Origin: Allacma fusca
Lineage: Eukaryota > Arthropoda > Collembola > Symphypleona > Sminthuridae
DNA: 64,000 nucleotides
Reading direction: 5' to 3'
Assembly: GCA_947179485.1 (NCBI GenBank)
Contig: OX359248.1
Location: forward strand, 52,028,386 to 52,092,385
Of this stretch, positions 14,501-25,002 are shown one piece after another. Numbering within the stretch: position 1 is the stretch's first letter; every line of letters begins with the position of its first letter. A program made the position numbers and the translations under genes. Under the pieces are notes generated by a model that worked only from the letters and a program-made list of their open reading frames with translations, had not been told where the DNA came from and did no database searches.

Positions 14501-15111
14501 CCGCAACAGCCCTTGGGTGTACGGTGGCAGAAGCACCAAACCCGCTTAAAATTTATGAGACCCTAAACAGTAATAAAATTGGTTTATTGGCTATATAATA
14601 AATAATGTCGGGAGACTTGGAGAAGGAGCTGACTTTTAGTGTGGAGGTTATAGGACAGGAGTTTCCTCACATAAAAATCACTCAAGTACACAACCGGTAA
14701 CTTGGTCCTATTGCGGAGGCCAGCTAATAAAATTATTACTGTCATTACGAAACTACCAGTTGAGGAAGACCCCTGCTTTTATTTTAGGGGCTGGGATAAA
14801 GTGTCACAATATTTTCCATAAAAAAAAGAACAAGGGCGCAAAAAAAATCCCATATTATTTCCATTCCTTACGAAAGATCAAGTTCAAAAAGACTTTGGAT
14901 TTAGGAACATTATTTCTGTGCAGTGGTCTCAATTGAGGCATTTTCTATTTATGGGTCAAATTTTTTCGAAAGATTTTCTCAAAGTTTTTTTAAAAAAAAG
15001 CAGCTCATTTGAGGGATTTAGGGAAATTTATGGACACTATTGTCAGGGGACTGTCAAAGTGACATTTATTTTTTTCTGACATAAGGTGAGTATATTATTG
15101 CTGGTCATATT
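11550..15111. other. AT-rich non-coding stretch
   Basis: Dense in TTAATTAATT-type homeodomain cores and short A/T runs, with a (CA)n run near 12.88 kb. I see no gene, no RNA gene and no long inverted repeat. The ORF at 14264-14566 contains a CxxC start of a zinc finger but no matching histidines. Confidence 0.5.
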
Positions 15112-15444
15112 GTGATGGGGAGACGTTTGGGCTTAGAGCATGGCAGGAGCCGTAAATGCGAGCTGAGGAGTGAGTCTGAGAGTAATCTAGGAAAAGATGA
15201 GGAAACAAAGTGGAGATTTGAGTTAGCTCGGGGCTATGCTCCAATCAGATGTGAAGCGCAGGAAGCATTACGCCTTGGAACCATTATTGACCCAAGGGTG
15301 AGAACCAATGGTGGTCTAGCTATGGCTGTCACTTGCGAAATTTTATCGACTCTAAACAAGATTCAGCCGACCCTCTCTGTCGCATCTCTCCTCCTGTCCA
15401 CTTCAATGCACAGCATCTCTGAGCAACTGCCTCAACAACGTTGA
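15112..15444 (+). CDS. Orphan ORF of about 110 codons, doubtful
   Basis: This ORF stands out because its base composition is richer in G and C than its surroundings and stays open for 110 codons to a TGA at 15442. The predicted product has a basic/acidic N-terminal third (many R, E and S) and an aliphatic C-terminal half. I recognise no domain. A possible splice donor (GGTGAGAA) lies inside it near 15296, so only part may be an exon. It may equally be a relic. It lies 2.4 kb upstream of the DXO-family gene on the same strand. Confidence 0.2.
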   Translation: MMGRRLGLEHGRSRKCELRSESESNLGKDEETKWRFELARGYAPIRCEAQEALRLGTIIDPRVRTNGGLAMAVTCEILSTLNKIQPTLSVASLLLSTSMHSISEQLPQQR

Positions 15445-15989
15445 CTCCATTGGGGAGCATCAGTTGGGGAAGTTCCTCATTGGTGGCTCTGAAGCTAGCT
15501 TTTCCCTTTATCCCTATCTGTAGCTAAGGACTTTTACACATATAAAATGTTACATTGTAATGTGTTATCATGCTGCTTGGGAGTGTCGCGACTTTGAGGA
15601 AATGCTCTGACTGCACAGAGTATCAGATTTGGCTCGTTCGGTGGCAAAAATATTTGGATATATTCCGATTTATCACAGTATTAATTTGTAACTAGAGCCA
15701 AATTTTAGTACTTTGAGGGAATTATGCTAAAGTGATTAAAAATTTGGCAGCAATGACGAACTGTTGTAGGCTGAAAACTTGTATGATGATTGAGATTGCG
15801 AATAAAACGCGTGGTGTTTCAGGATAAAATACTCATATATGAGCGTTACATGGATAACAATCTTTACTTGAATATAAACACTTGAAATCCTCGGCGACTA
15901 GCACTACAGTAAAAGGTCACAATGGGGCGGCGTAAGATATTCAAGTGGAATATTTACAGGATGCCAAGAGACATTTGACCCTTCTTTGG

Positions 15990-16185
15990 CAGGGGTGGGA
16001 AAAGTTCCGAAGTGGGCACGGATCAAATTTTTCCGAAAGTGGGCATGTACTCCGAGATTGGACACGTATATGGGTATGGACCTTTGTCCAAATTTGGCTA
16101 AACAATTTCCAAAATTGGGTATCATTTGATCGTCATTTTGGGCACGAACCATGTTCGCAGGTTCGCGAAACTTTATCCACCCCTG
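15990..16185. mobile_element. Short hAT-like MITE (196 bp)
   Basis: Left end CAGGGGTGGGAAAAGTTCCG; the reverse complement of the right end begins CAGGGGTGGATAAAGTTTCG, so the terminal inverted repeats agree at about 17 of 20 positions. CAGGGGTGG is a typical hAT-superfamily terminus. The eight bases flanking each side are TTCTTTGG and TCCTCTGG, identical at 6 of 8 positions (both differences T/C), as expected of an aged 8-bp hAT target duplication. There is no transposase frame, so it is non-autonomous. The ORFs that overlap it (15904-16152 minus, 15945-16256 plus) are accidental. Confidence 0.8.
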
Positions 16186-16329
16186 TCCTCTGGCCTACAC
16201 AAGGGTCCTCAGTAAGGTATGCTCATTTCATACAAGAATTAGTAATGTTTTTTTAGATTTTTCGAAATATGTTTTAAAATGGGTCTTTGCCCTCTTTTAG
16301 CGCGCTTTCCACAGCATACCTCCACCCCA

Positions 16330-16500
16330 ATCTGTAACTAGCGCATAAATTCCCCTAAACCTAAAAAGTAATTTCACCGTCATTTCTAACTTGTTCCTAA
16401 TATATTTTAAAATTCCCTTATCCCTAACGTATAAAGTTCTCTCTGTCTTACCGCGCTTAAATTCACCCTGATCCCTAACCCATTAATTCGCTATCAACAC
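16330..16500. repeat. Degenerate tandem array, unit about 25 bp
   Basis: Successive units resemble AAATTC-CC-T-ATCCCTAAC--AT. The words CCCTAAACC, TTTCTAAC, ATCCCTAACG and ATCCCTAACC recur at roughly regular spacing, each followed by an A/T-rich piece and AATTC. Units are strongly diverged, so the boundaries are approximate. Confidence 0.45.
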
Positions 16501-17887
16501 GATAAAAAGCTGTTCATACCAAAAGTATAAAATTAGTGTGACATACGCAGGCACACACTTAACCTCATTATATAATAGTAAAAGATCTCTCTAGCTGAAA
16601 ATAGATCTCTCTCGATACAGCGATCGCGAAAGTGGAGCAAAATCAGGATTTGTGTTTGAAAAATAATTTAAAAGTTTGAAATTGCTTATTCCTGCCTAAA
16701 ATTGTTTTCAAAATATGTCCTGAAGAATTTGGACAGACAACTTAATGGGCTTTCGTAAAGAAAAGAGAAGTTAACTCCACAAATCAATTCATAAACCTTG
16801 TCTCACATAATTTTCGACTTGGGAAGTTGATTTTAGGATCAAATGAATCCCCCTTGAAATTCAATACAAATCCTGCGTTTCAAAGTATTTTTCTCAATGA
16901 CAGACGCTCCATGAAAAATTAGCAAGACCAGAAACTTTCCTTCCTGCATCTTTGCTCATGAAACTGAATTTATTCAACCTTGCTCTGGGTCATTCTCACT
17001 ATTCTCAACATAGAAACCTCTCTAATGGCTCCAGGGAAAACCCACACCATTTTAGCAAAATCCTTCGAAACATATTTAGATATACAATTTTGGCGGGAAA
17101 GATCAATTTTAAAGTGTTTTCTAGAAAATCCCGACTTTGCTTGCTACCAGGACAGCTGACTGTTTTTGAACTAGCGCAGCCGAATAAAATTTTTAAAAAA
17201 TCTGTAAAAACATTTGCAGCATCAACGGGGAATTGAATATTTTTTGCCGCTGCCCCTTATTTGGGTTAGATGGCACAATCGTTCCTTGACACCCTAAATA
17301 CGGCAGAGAAACAAATAGCATATTAGAAATAAGGCCTCACTTAAATTTCAAAGAACTAAATATGAGAAGTTTTATATGCCACGCTTAAAACTGCATTAAT
17401 AATTTAAATTGCCTTATATTATAAAATAAATTGGATTCGTGAGCTCATACTGGGTACGTTATCTGTAAATTGAGTTCGTGATTAACCCAGCTATTCATAA
17501 TGAATCATTGGTTTTCACGGTCAATCTGTCAGACGAGCAGCCAACATCACATATCACATCACAATAGGAAACGTCATTATTCGAAGAGATAACGTAGCAC
17601 TCAAAAATACCATTTGTTTGGACAGAATACATGTATGGCATAGGCACGTATAGGCCGACGATATGCTAAAAATAGTATAGTGTCCCTTCGCCCCGTAATG
17701 ATGTCCAATCTTTTTGATTATTCCAAATGACTTTTCGTAGTTTGACTGACGACGATTTCATGCCGTTTTTCCACACTCGACGCAAAAGAATATCATGGAC
17801 ATTGGTCATTGCAGTAACGTCCTCTGATGTTTTCGATTTCCCACTTAAATTAATTGATCCTAAATTCAGTTACCTGAGGACTTGACG
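16501..17887. other. Region upstream of the DXO-family gene
   Basis: No convincing gene. An in-frame TAA at 17861-17863 lies just upstream of the chosen start at 17888, and no ATG occurs between them in that frame. No clear TATA box or initiator is recognised, so the promoter cannot be placed. The ORF at 16952-17236 shows no domain. Confidence 0.4.
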
Positions 17888-19604
17888 ATGGAGTCGTCTA
17901 ATTTTACAATTAAGGAAACTTCGGCAGTAGGACTTGCAAATTTTGAACCTCCTGAGGTGACTGTAATTGGTTGCTATTCAACTGACTCAAAAAGAAACTA
18001 CATTGACGGAGCCCGAAATCTCAAATTCGTGGAATTATTTGAAGGGACAAGGAACGTGAATTTTGATTTAAATCAGGGAATCAGCTGCGAAAAATTTCGG
18101 GAGTACGAACTGGACGTCATTCCAAAAGTGAAGGAGGAGAGTGACAAACTTGTTCATTTGCGTCAATGGATTAATTTACACAGACAGAAATTTATTGAAA
18201 GGTATTAAATTCAAAGCTATTAAAACCCATGTATTTTGGGATTCTCGAGTGCTTAAAAATTAATTATTTTGTTGAATGATCCGAGCATGTGTAATTATCT
18301 TGGTCTTGAATAATTACCAAATTCTTAAAAAGTGGTTAAAAGGGCTACAGGTGTAGCAAGCGATTTTTTATTTGCCATGCTAATGTATTAGTTGTGTTAA
18401 AATGTGTAGTGTCGTAGGTCAAGCTTAGAGATTAAGATTGTTCTAATTTTTTAGCCGTCCTGACTTTGTCCTGCTCCATGAACCGATGACAAGAATATTT
18501 ACCACTCCCTACCGCTGCCTTTACAATCAAGAATGGCGCATCGGAGCGATTAAGAAAAATGGGACTACGTACCTTCGAAAAATTCGAACGAAGGAGAAGG
18601 AATGGCCAAAAAGCAATACCAAGTTCTCGGCATGGGGTTATAATTTCGATAAATTTATAGTCACGGGTAATTCAAAATTTGAAGCTTAGCTTTGGTGATG
18701 TTTAAGTCTTGAATCGTGTTTAAATTGAAATAACTTGTGTATCAATTTTCAGATAGTCCGAACGGAAAGTTTCCTCCACTTAAGAAAAAGTCTCATGGAG
18801 GTGACTGTCACGCTGTCGTGAAAACTAACATTGGAGGTCATGAGATCTTGTTCTCGGGGAAGCTGGATGGTGTATGTGTCACAGAGGGTTATGATTTGGG
18901 GGAAGGGATCCAAAAGGAACATACCGATATGATTAATAACTGCAAGCTAGTAAGTATTAAAACATGCTCTAAGACTCAGCAGGACAAGATTTCGAATGTG
19001 AGCTTTCGCAAGTAAGTGTAATTACAGTTAGTTTTACTTCCGGAGACTCTTAATTGTAATTATTGTAAATGGGTTTGAAATGTTTTCAACGAGTGACACA
19101 AGTTCACAATCACCTTTCAGGCATAAATCCCGTGCATGGTGGTCTCGAGGAGCTTTGTTCGGTGTATCGAACTACCTAATCGGTTACCGAGATGACAAAA
19201 CTGGTCTGGTCAGAGACGTTGAGAATATTCCATTGAACGATTTGTACAAGAAATATGGCTTGGTAAACAGAACTTGTTAATTTTGAAACGCTATTTGACA
19301 TTCAAAGTTCTCCCAGTTAATAGTTCAGTGATAGATTTGACGATTTATCCCTGTCGTAGCAAATATGGAATTCGGTATTGCAGTAATACTTCATCTCAAT
19401 TTAACAAAATTCCAGGATTGGTATGGAGAGACTGGGTACAAGTTCCTAGAGGATTTCCTATCACAAGTGAAGCAAAGGGTTGTGAAAGATGAGACTCTTT
19501 ACATATTCTCTTTTAACCAGAACCATCAAAAGGGGCCGGGCTTTGAGGTCAACTTTGAAATACCCGAGGATGGTTCCCAGTACTTGTTACCCAATTTGTT
19601 GTAA
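17888..19604 (+). CDS. DXO/Rai1 (Dom3Z) family protein with degenerate active site, five exons, 371 aa
   Basis: Exons: 17888-18201, 18455-18666, 18753-19011, 19121-19262, 19416-19604; all introns are GT-AG and the joined frame is open. The family decaps and degrades faulty 5' RNA ends, mostly in the nucleus. Family landmarks in order: PEV, then a YSTD--RNYIDGARNL block (exon 1), NFDLNQGI, TTPYR at 121-125, WGYNFD (165-170), LFSGKLD (208-214), SIKTCSK (243-249), AWW followed by LFGV and GYR (exon 4), and a C-terminal FL-FS/FEV block. Compared with the family, as recalled from human DXO, motif I Arg is H113, motif II Glu is D170, motif III E-x-D is K212-L-D214, motif IV E-x-K is S243-I-K245, and the Gln after WW is R271. 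Only Asp214 and Lys245 remain, so metal binding and nuclease activity are probably lost. Length and intact splicing argue against a pseudogene. The start is the first ATG after an in-frame stop at 17861. Confidence 0.92.
18950..18955 (+). promoter_or_regulatory. Strong internal 5' splice site (GTAAGT) inside exon 3
   Basis: A perfect GTAAGT lies in exon 3 just before motif IV. Using it with the exon 4 acceptor (19121) would delete residues 242-261 and read GCA TAA straight after, truncating the protein. The family-matching sequence continues through the site, so the main product should ignore it. It could give an alternative, non-productive transcript. Confidence 0.5.
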
Positions 19605-20299
19605 GATTTAAAAGTACAGGGGGATTATTGAAAGGAAAATACTGTGATAGTGTTAACCCCCTTTCGGAAGCATTTTTGAAGTTACTTTTTTTGGAAAATA
19701 TTTATTTACATTTTTTTAATTATATTCATGTCAATCGATACGTATCTATATATCCACAGTATTTGAAATGAGGCTTCAGTACATAGAAAAATCGTCAAGT
19801 TTGGTTGTTTCACTTGGAACTCCCACCGCAGAGACGGTATACTTACGTATCATGTTGGCGTGTACGGGTGATTGCATAATAAAAAGTTTATGCTACTTGT
19901 CCCAAAGTCCCATTTTATGCACGCTCATTCTTGCTTTACGAGCTGGTTTATGACTACATTTTATGACTATGTAATAATTATAATGACTCATAAATGCGCA
20001 TGTTAACATAGCACCGGACTCCACACACCGCACTTTTCCCTATCGAGTGTCAAAATAACCCTCTTACTCCCAGATAACATCACCATTTGTTACTTCCCGT
20101 TATCCATCCCTAGCCCCTTCTCCATGTGATTTTTTGTATTTTTATCATCCATTACGTAAACAACAAATACAATAATCTCACTACTCTCCTCACATTCTTA
20201 CCTAAAAGCTCACTCACCTAGAATTTTTTTACCCATAGACACGTCCACATCAGTTCTAAATACACGCTCCCACCTCACAACCAGGAAATTTGTACTCCT
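19605..20299. other. Spacer between the DXO-family gene and the next gene
   Basis: An AATAAA at 19878-19883, about 275 bp after the stop codon, is a possible poly(A) signal for the DXO-family gene. A pyrimidine-rich acceptor-like site (TTTTACCCATAG) ends at 20238. The frame downstream of it stays open into the ATG at 20300, so an upstream exon or 5'UTR intron of the following gene is possible. Confidence 0.35.
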
Positions 20300-21344
20300 A
20301 TGGAAAAATACGATCGTAGACGGAGCAGGAGCCCCGCACGTCAAATCTTTGAAGCCTCAAGTCCTGCAGTGAGTCAGCAGATGGCTGCAATTGCTCCGAA
20401 ATCTTTCAAATATGGTTTTCTCATTTACCTTCAAAATCCTTTGAAACGTCCTCAAAATATCTGGCTGGATTGCAATGGTATGCTCCAGGTATTAGAATCC
20501 TTTTTGGTTTGTTTTATTCTGCCCGAAATATTCGGAAATGTATCCGTCTATTACAAAGCAATTTTTTGTAGGAGCTTTTATTTACAAAGTACTCTCATTA
20601 TAAAGGACATCCTTGGAAGATTTTTTCTAGAGTGACTGTTTAGAATTACTACTATCTGTAGTTTGTAATATTCCCCTTCAAAAGAATGCTAATTTTTATG
20701 CGTTTGACTGTATTCAATTGTAAAGGCTAAAACTTGCTGCCCTCATGTGTTTCGATTTAGTGTAGCCTAAAATCCTAGTCTATTTCAGCTCAAAATCTCA
20801 AATCAGTAGTAAATAATCAAAACCCACATGTAAAGCTAGAGTAATCCCTAGCTAGAGCTATTAGTTACTAGAAATTTAAAAACATTGGGGTTTCTCCTGG
20901 AATTTACAACACCTAGTCGTAATAGATTTCCTACATAGAATCCCCTTTGGAAGTGTCATCCAGACCTTTGCAAATATTGTAAACAAACGAATAAAATATT
21001 CAGGGGGAGTCAGTGAGCTTCAACTGTCTTAGTGACTGGTGCAGTTTCTTGTATTTCTGGGATTGATTTCATGTACTATATTCCAACCACAAATAAAATT
21101 GTTGACGTAAAATATTTGAAGTAACATGGGACATTTTGAATCCCTCTTATCTTATTCGCAGGAGTTTGGAAGAGTACGATTTCCTATAAATCCTCGGACT
21201 GCAGAGAATAGTAAAATGAGAAGAAGCTCTTGGAAAAATATTTCTACTGTCGAGAGACGGAATCTGGTGAAAATGAGAAAAGCGTGGGAAGGCTTATTTG
21301 ACGATATTTATTCCCTGTCAAGTTCCTTATTAATGACAGGCTAA
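20300..21344 (+). CDS. Probable two-exon orphan gene, 123 aa
   Basis: Exon 1 is 20300-20488 (63 codons, ending CTCCAG before GTATTAG) and exon 2 is 21162-21344 (60 codons and TAA, after a CTTATTCGCAG acceptor). Both junctions are phase 0, and the T-rich composition of the intervening DNA changes sharply at each junction, which is the main evidence. The product starts with a basic, SR-like stretch (YDRRRSRSPAR), has a middle with IYLQNPLKRPQNIW, and ends in a basic then amphipathic segment (RRNLVKMRKAWEGLF). I recognise no family. It follows the DXO-family gene by 0.7 kb on the same strand. The frame is also open upstream of the ATG to an acceptor-like site at 20238, so the true start may be in an earlier exon. 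Confidence 0.45.
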
Positions 21345-24300
21345 AAGGCATAGGGGGATATAGGGAAGACTGTCGACATTGTCAGGGGAGAGAAATGAGA
21401 CTCTCTTATTAATATTTAACGCCAGCCATTAGGAGAGCATAGGAACAATGGATCGCGCCTCGTATAGTCATAAATCGCCAAGTTTAAATTAACTTTATTG
21501 GTGTGAGCATGGAAAAAATTATCTGTTGTGCCGGCTAGTATCTCCTAATTTTTTTCCCTCTCCCATATCCCTCATAGTATTTATATAGACACTATAAAGG
21601 GGATTCCACTCCAAAACCACTACCACACAGGACTTGGATTGATGTTGTTGATGCTCTCTCTCTCACTGTTTCTTTTTTTCCCAATGGTTGTGTAGTTCTA
21701 AAAAAAATAAAAAATGCTCGAAGGATGAAAACCTGTAGAAGAATGAGTAGGCGGTCTCTCTCGCCTTCTTCTTCTTCTTCTTCTCCTTCTCCTTCGTCTT
21801 GTTTTTCCTCTATAAGAAGTCAGATATAAGATCACGTCTACTATACTTATGTGAGGAGATGAAGCAAGCCCCATGAATCGCCTCACGCTGATAAATAATG
21901 CAGACCTTCATAGATTCTTCCTCAGAGTGAAAATTATTCGGCAGGCCATTAGGTTCTTATTTATGAGTCTGAGTATCGTCAGTCTCCAATGGAACGAGTT
22001 CTCTTCGGAAAAGCATTTCCCATTGCATCGCCTTCCCATTAACCATATTATATGCTTGGGAGTCAACGTTCCACATCCCAGCTCTATCTTAGTTAGTGCT
22101 CCGTCTATGTACGTCTATCTCCATTAGTAGACATGCTCAAAACCTAGGTAAGATCGCTTGGTAACATTTGGACCGCTAAGGGGCAGTTTCACAGGAATCC
22201 TCTCTTCCTTTAGTACTCCCAATCAGGAAGGTTCCCTTCAGCTAGAAATTTACTTATGAAAATATCCCCTCAACTCATGACTATCAAAAGTTATGCAGAC
22301 TTTTTTAAAAATCCTTTCGAATAAATTATCTCAAATCTGAAATCCTTCTGGATAATTTCTTACATTTGATTTGTCATACTGGAAGACAATACAGATGTTC
22401 CCCGTACAGATTTTAAGAATGCCTCGTATGATAGGAAGTAAGTGTGGTAGGAGTACATTGCACCTTAACAGACGAGTGTGTGTCGTTAGGAGGAAAGGGA
22501 GTATGTCATAATGGCCTTTACGTTTGTTTCTCCAAAGACGGGAGTCTCCTGTATGTAACAAAATAATAATAAGAGAGGGAAGATGGTGATCATGAAAATG
22601 ATGCCTAACTCATCCAACAATCGTTTCGTAATCACTTCATGCCGTGTTCTTTATTAGGAGGATTGCATTTGCCACTCATAAATTCCCCAGTAATAAATAA
22701 TTAATAACAACAACCATTTACCTGTCTGCCTTTCCTCAGGGCTGGCCCTGTGCTCAATTCTGTAGGTCAGAATCCTTCATGGATGAGCCGAAAAGTACTA
22801 GTCATTCCCCACCTCATCCTCCATAGAATAGATAGTCTTTGACTCTCTATACTTCTCTCAATATTAAGCTCCCATTAATGAGCCCAGGCAGGACTAAAGC
22901 AATACTACACGGAGTATTTCAACACAGAGGGAAAAAAAATCTCAATATGTCCCGTATCTTATTCTGCTTAAATGTACCTATTTATGCATAATATGTTAGT
23001 ATTTCGTGGCGTAACTTAATACCTGCATATTCTCAGTAATGAGATCCATCCCTGTAGGATGCAAGGTGCAAATAGAATAGCATTAATGACCTTAGATATT
23101 AGTTCTCTGCTTGTTTAGTCCTCCTTTGAAGAACAAGTTAATTCTCGTCATTGAGAGTACAGAGGGAAATTCATTCATACAAAATTAAAGGATGTATCTA
23201 TCTCCCCAATGAGTTTTTTTCCCCTTCCTTGGAACTACCAAAACATGGAGGTAATCAATTTGTTACTCAATTTCTAATTAAAATCTGATAGTGTCTAAAG
23301 CCATTAGAATATTTCACAGGTCTGACAGCTGGGTCGTTAAAGGTCACCGAATATAAATTGCAAGTGTCAAAATAATATGCTTCGAGTCCAAAATCCAATT
23401 ACCTTGTAAAAGATCCGACATGCGTTTCAAATTAAATATTCACAATCCAAGAGAAACACTTCATTTTTCCCCACTTATTTATTGAATATTGAACCTCACC
23501 ATAACCACTGACCAGTAAAAAAAAACTTATTTAAGAATCTTTCCAGACTTTCTCAGGATAAGGAAATTGCACTTGTTTTTTTTCTGCAAAGAAATATGAG
23601 GGACAAAAACTTGTAGATACAAGGCTTCAAATGTGAGACAACCGATCCATGAGCTGACGAAGTGACAACTAAAATCTTTAATGGTCCGATTGACATTCCA
23701 CTTGATTTCGTTGTTTTTTTTTATGATTTCAATTCCTCAGCTCTGAGAATCTCCTTTTGGGTGTTTTAAACGCAATAAAATTTGTGTAGAAAGGGAAATT
23801 CTATGAAATGCTTTGTTCACATAGGGAGTAAAGTCTGAGAGGAAAAAAAAGAAGATTGTTGAGGAATCCTTTTGTTCCTTGATCAATATAAAAATAAAAA
23901 AAGGATCAATTGAATCCTTTGAGTTTACAAAAAAAAAAAGATGCAATAAATAGCCCAAGTTTGGAAAGGGTCAGTTTGCTTTAAGCTCTTTAGGTGCTTC
24001 CTTCACAATGGGGATATGAGAAAGTAAGAGTTACATATTTACAGATTGTTTTTTAGAAAGTCTGTGTCAATCATTGGAGGACATTTGATCTGTTGTAACA
24101 ATACTTTAACTTATTTTTAGAACTCTTGTCTTCCGCAAACAATCCGGGTTTGGGAAGGGACAAGGGAGGATAAATAGGAAGAAGGATTTTATTGATGTAA
24201 CCATCTCATTTTGTAGATATGTACATGAAAGAAGTTGGTGCTGTTGTTGGACCTCAAATCCTGTAACTCAGTAGTTGGTGGTCGGTGTCATAAAAATCCT

Positions 24301-24723
24301 TTCACTTTTTATTGCTCCTTTTAATTCCTTCCTTTTTTGTCTTCCAACGGTGTAGCTTCCTCTCGTCTGGAAAAAAACCATAGACGCATTAAAAAATTTT
24401 TGTGTCATCTGTATCTTTACTATTATGAAACATTCAATGGGAATTCCTTTCAAAAATGTAATGGGCTTTCCAAAAAATACAAATTTGAAAAGTCCTTCTA
24501 GAAAATATTAAAAAAGCGAGAAAATAATAATTGAAATAATACTTTTATGTAGGACCGAGGTCAATTGATGAATGAAAATCCAATGTGCTCTAGATAGGAA
24601 CGACGTTTTGGCTGGAAATAAATGCTGGAGTTTCCATTATTTTGACACAAGCCAGCAAATGCCCACGGACTCTGCAATGCATGTACATAGTGAGTAAGCA
24701 AAAACAAGAAGTAATTTGTATGA
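21345..24723. other. Non-coding stretch
   Basis: No gene recognised on either strand. It holds a (CTT)n tract at 21765-21800 (source of a spurious arginine-rich minus-strand ORF) and A/T runs. The short ORFs have no domains and no supporting splice sites that I could see. Confidence 0.45.
21765..21800. repeat. (CTT)n trinucleotide tract
   Basis: CTTCTTCTTCTT with CTC interruptions. On the minus strand it reads as a poly-arginine frame, which is not evidence of a gene. Confidence 0.9.
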
Positions 24724-25002
24724 TCATGCATATGTGAAATTGAGTTTCGGGGCTGTTAAGCTTAGTCTGAGAGATTTCCGGGAATGAAACCCGCCACTCT
24801 GTGTTCTAGCGAGGGGCTTGAAGTCATGCGAGGTTCCCCCGTTTTTTCTCATTTCTTGAACAGCGATCGAATTTGGGTAGAACATCCGTTCCAGCACATC
24901 CCAATAAGGCTTAGAGGCATGGGCAGACACGTACATACTCACAATACCCAAAGAAAGGAAGATGAGAGAGAAAAGTAATTTGCATTTATCACTAAAGCAC
25001 AT
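24724..25002 (-). CDS. Candidate small secreted protein, 92 aa
   Basis: This minus-strand frame starts ATG at 25002 and ends TGA at 24724-24726. The first 28-29 residues look like a signal peptide: a short polar start with a lysine, a hydrophobic core (LLFSLIFLSLGIVSMYV) and an A-H-A type cleavage site. The predicted mature part begins SKPYWDVLERMFYP and is about 63 residues. It has no cysteines and no dibasic cleavage sites, so it does not look like a standard neuropeptide precursor or a disulfide-rich toxin. The frame is richer in G and C than the DNA on either side. It is also open upstream of the ATG. No relative is recognised. An ORF on the other strand (24784-24978) is treated as its shadow. 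Confidence 0.4.
   Translation of the reverse strand: MCFSDKCKLLFSLIFLSLGIVSMYVSAHASKPYWDVLERMFYPNSIAVQEMRKNGGTSHDFKPLARTQSGGFHSRKSLRLSLTAPKLNFTYA

Noticed and set aside
14264-14566. CEFCGKTF start of a C2H2 zinc finger
   Set aside because: No histidine pair at the required distance and no second finger.
15904-16256. ORFs of 82 and 103 codons on opposite strands
   Set aside because: They fall over the hAT-like MITE and are explained by its sequence.
21698-21886. Arginine-rich minus-strand ORF
   Set aside because: Produced by the (CTT)n tract.
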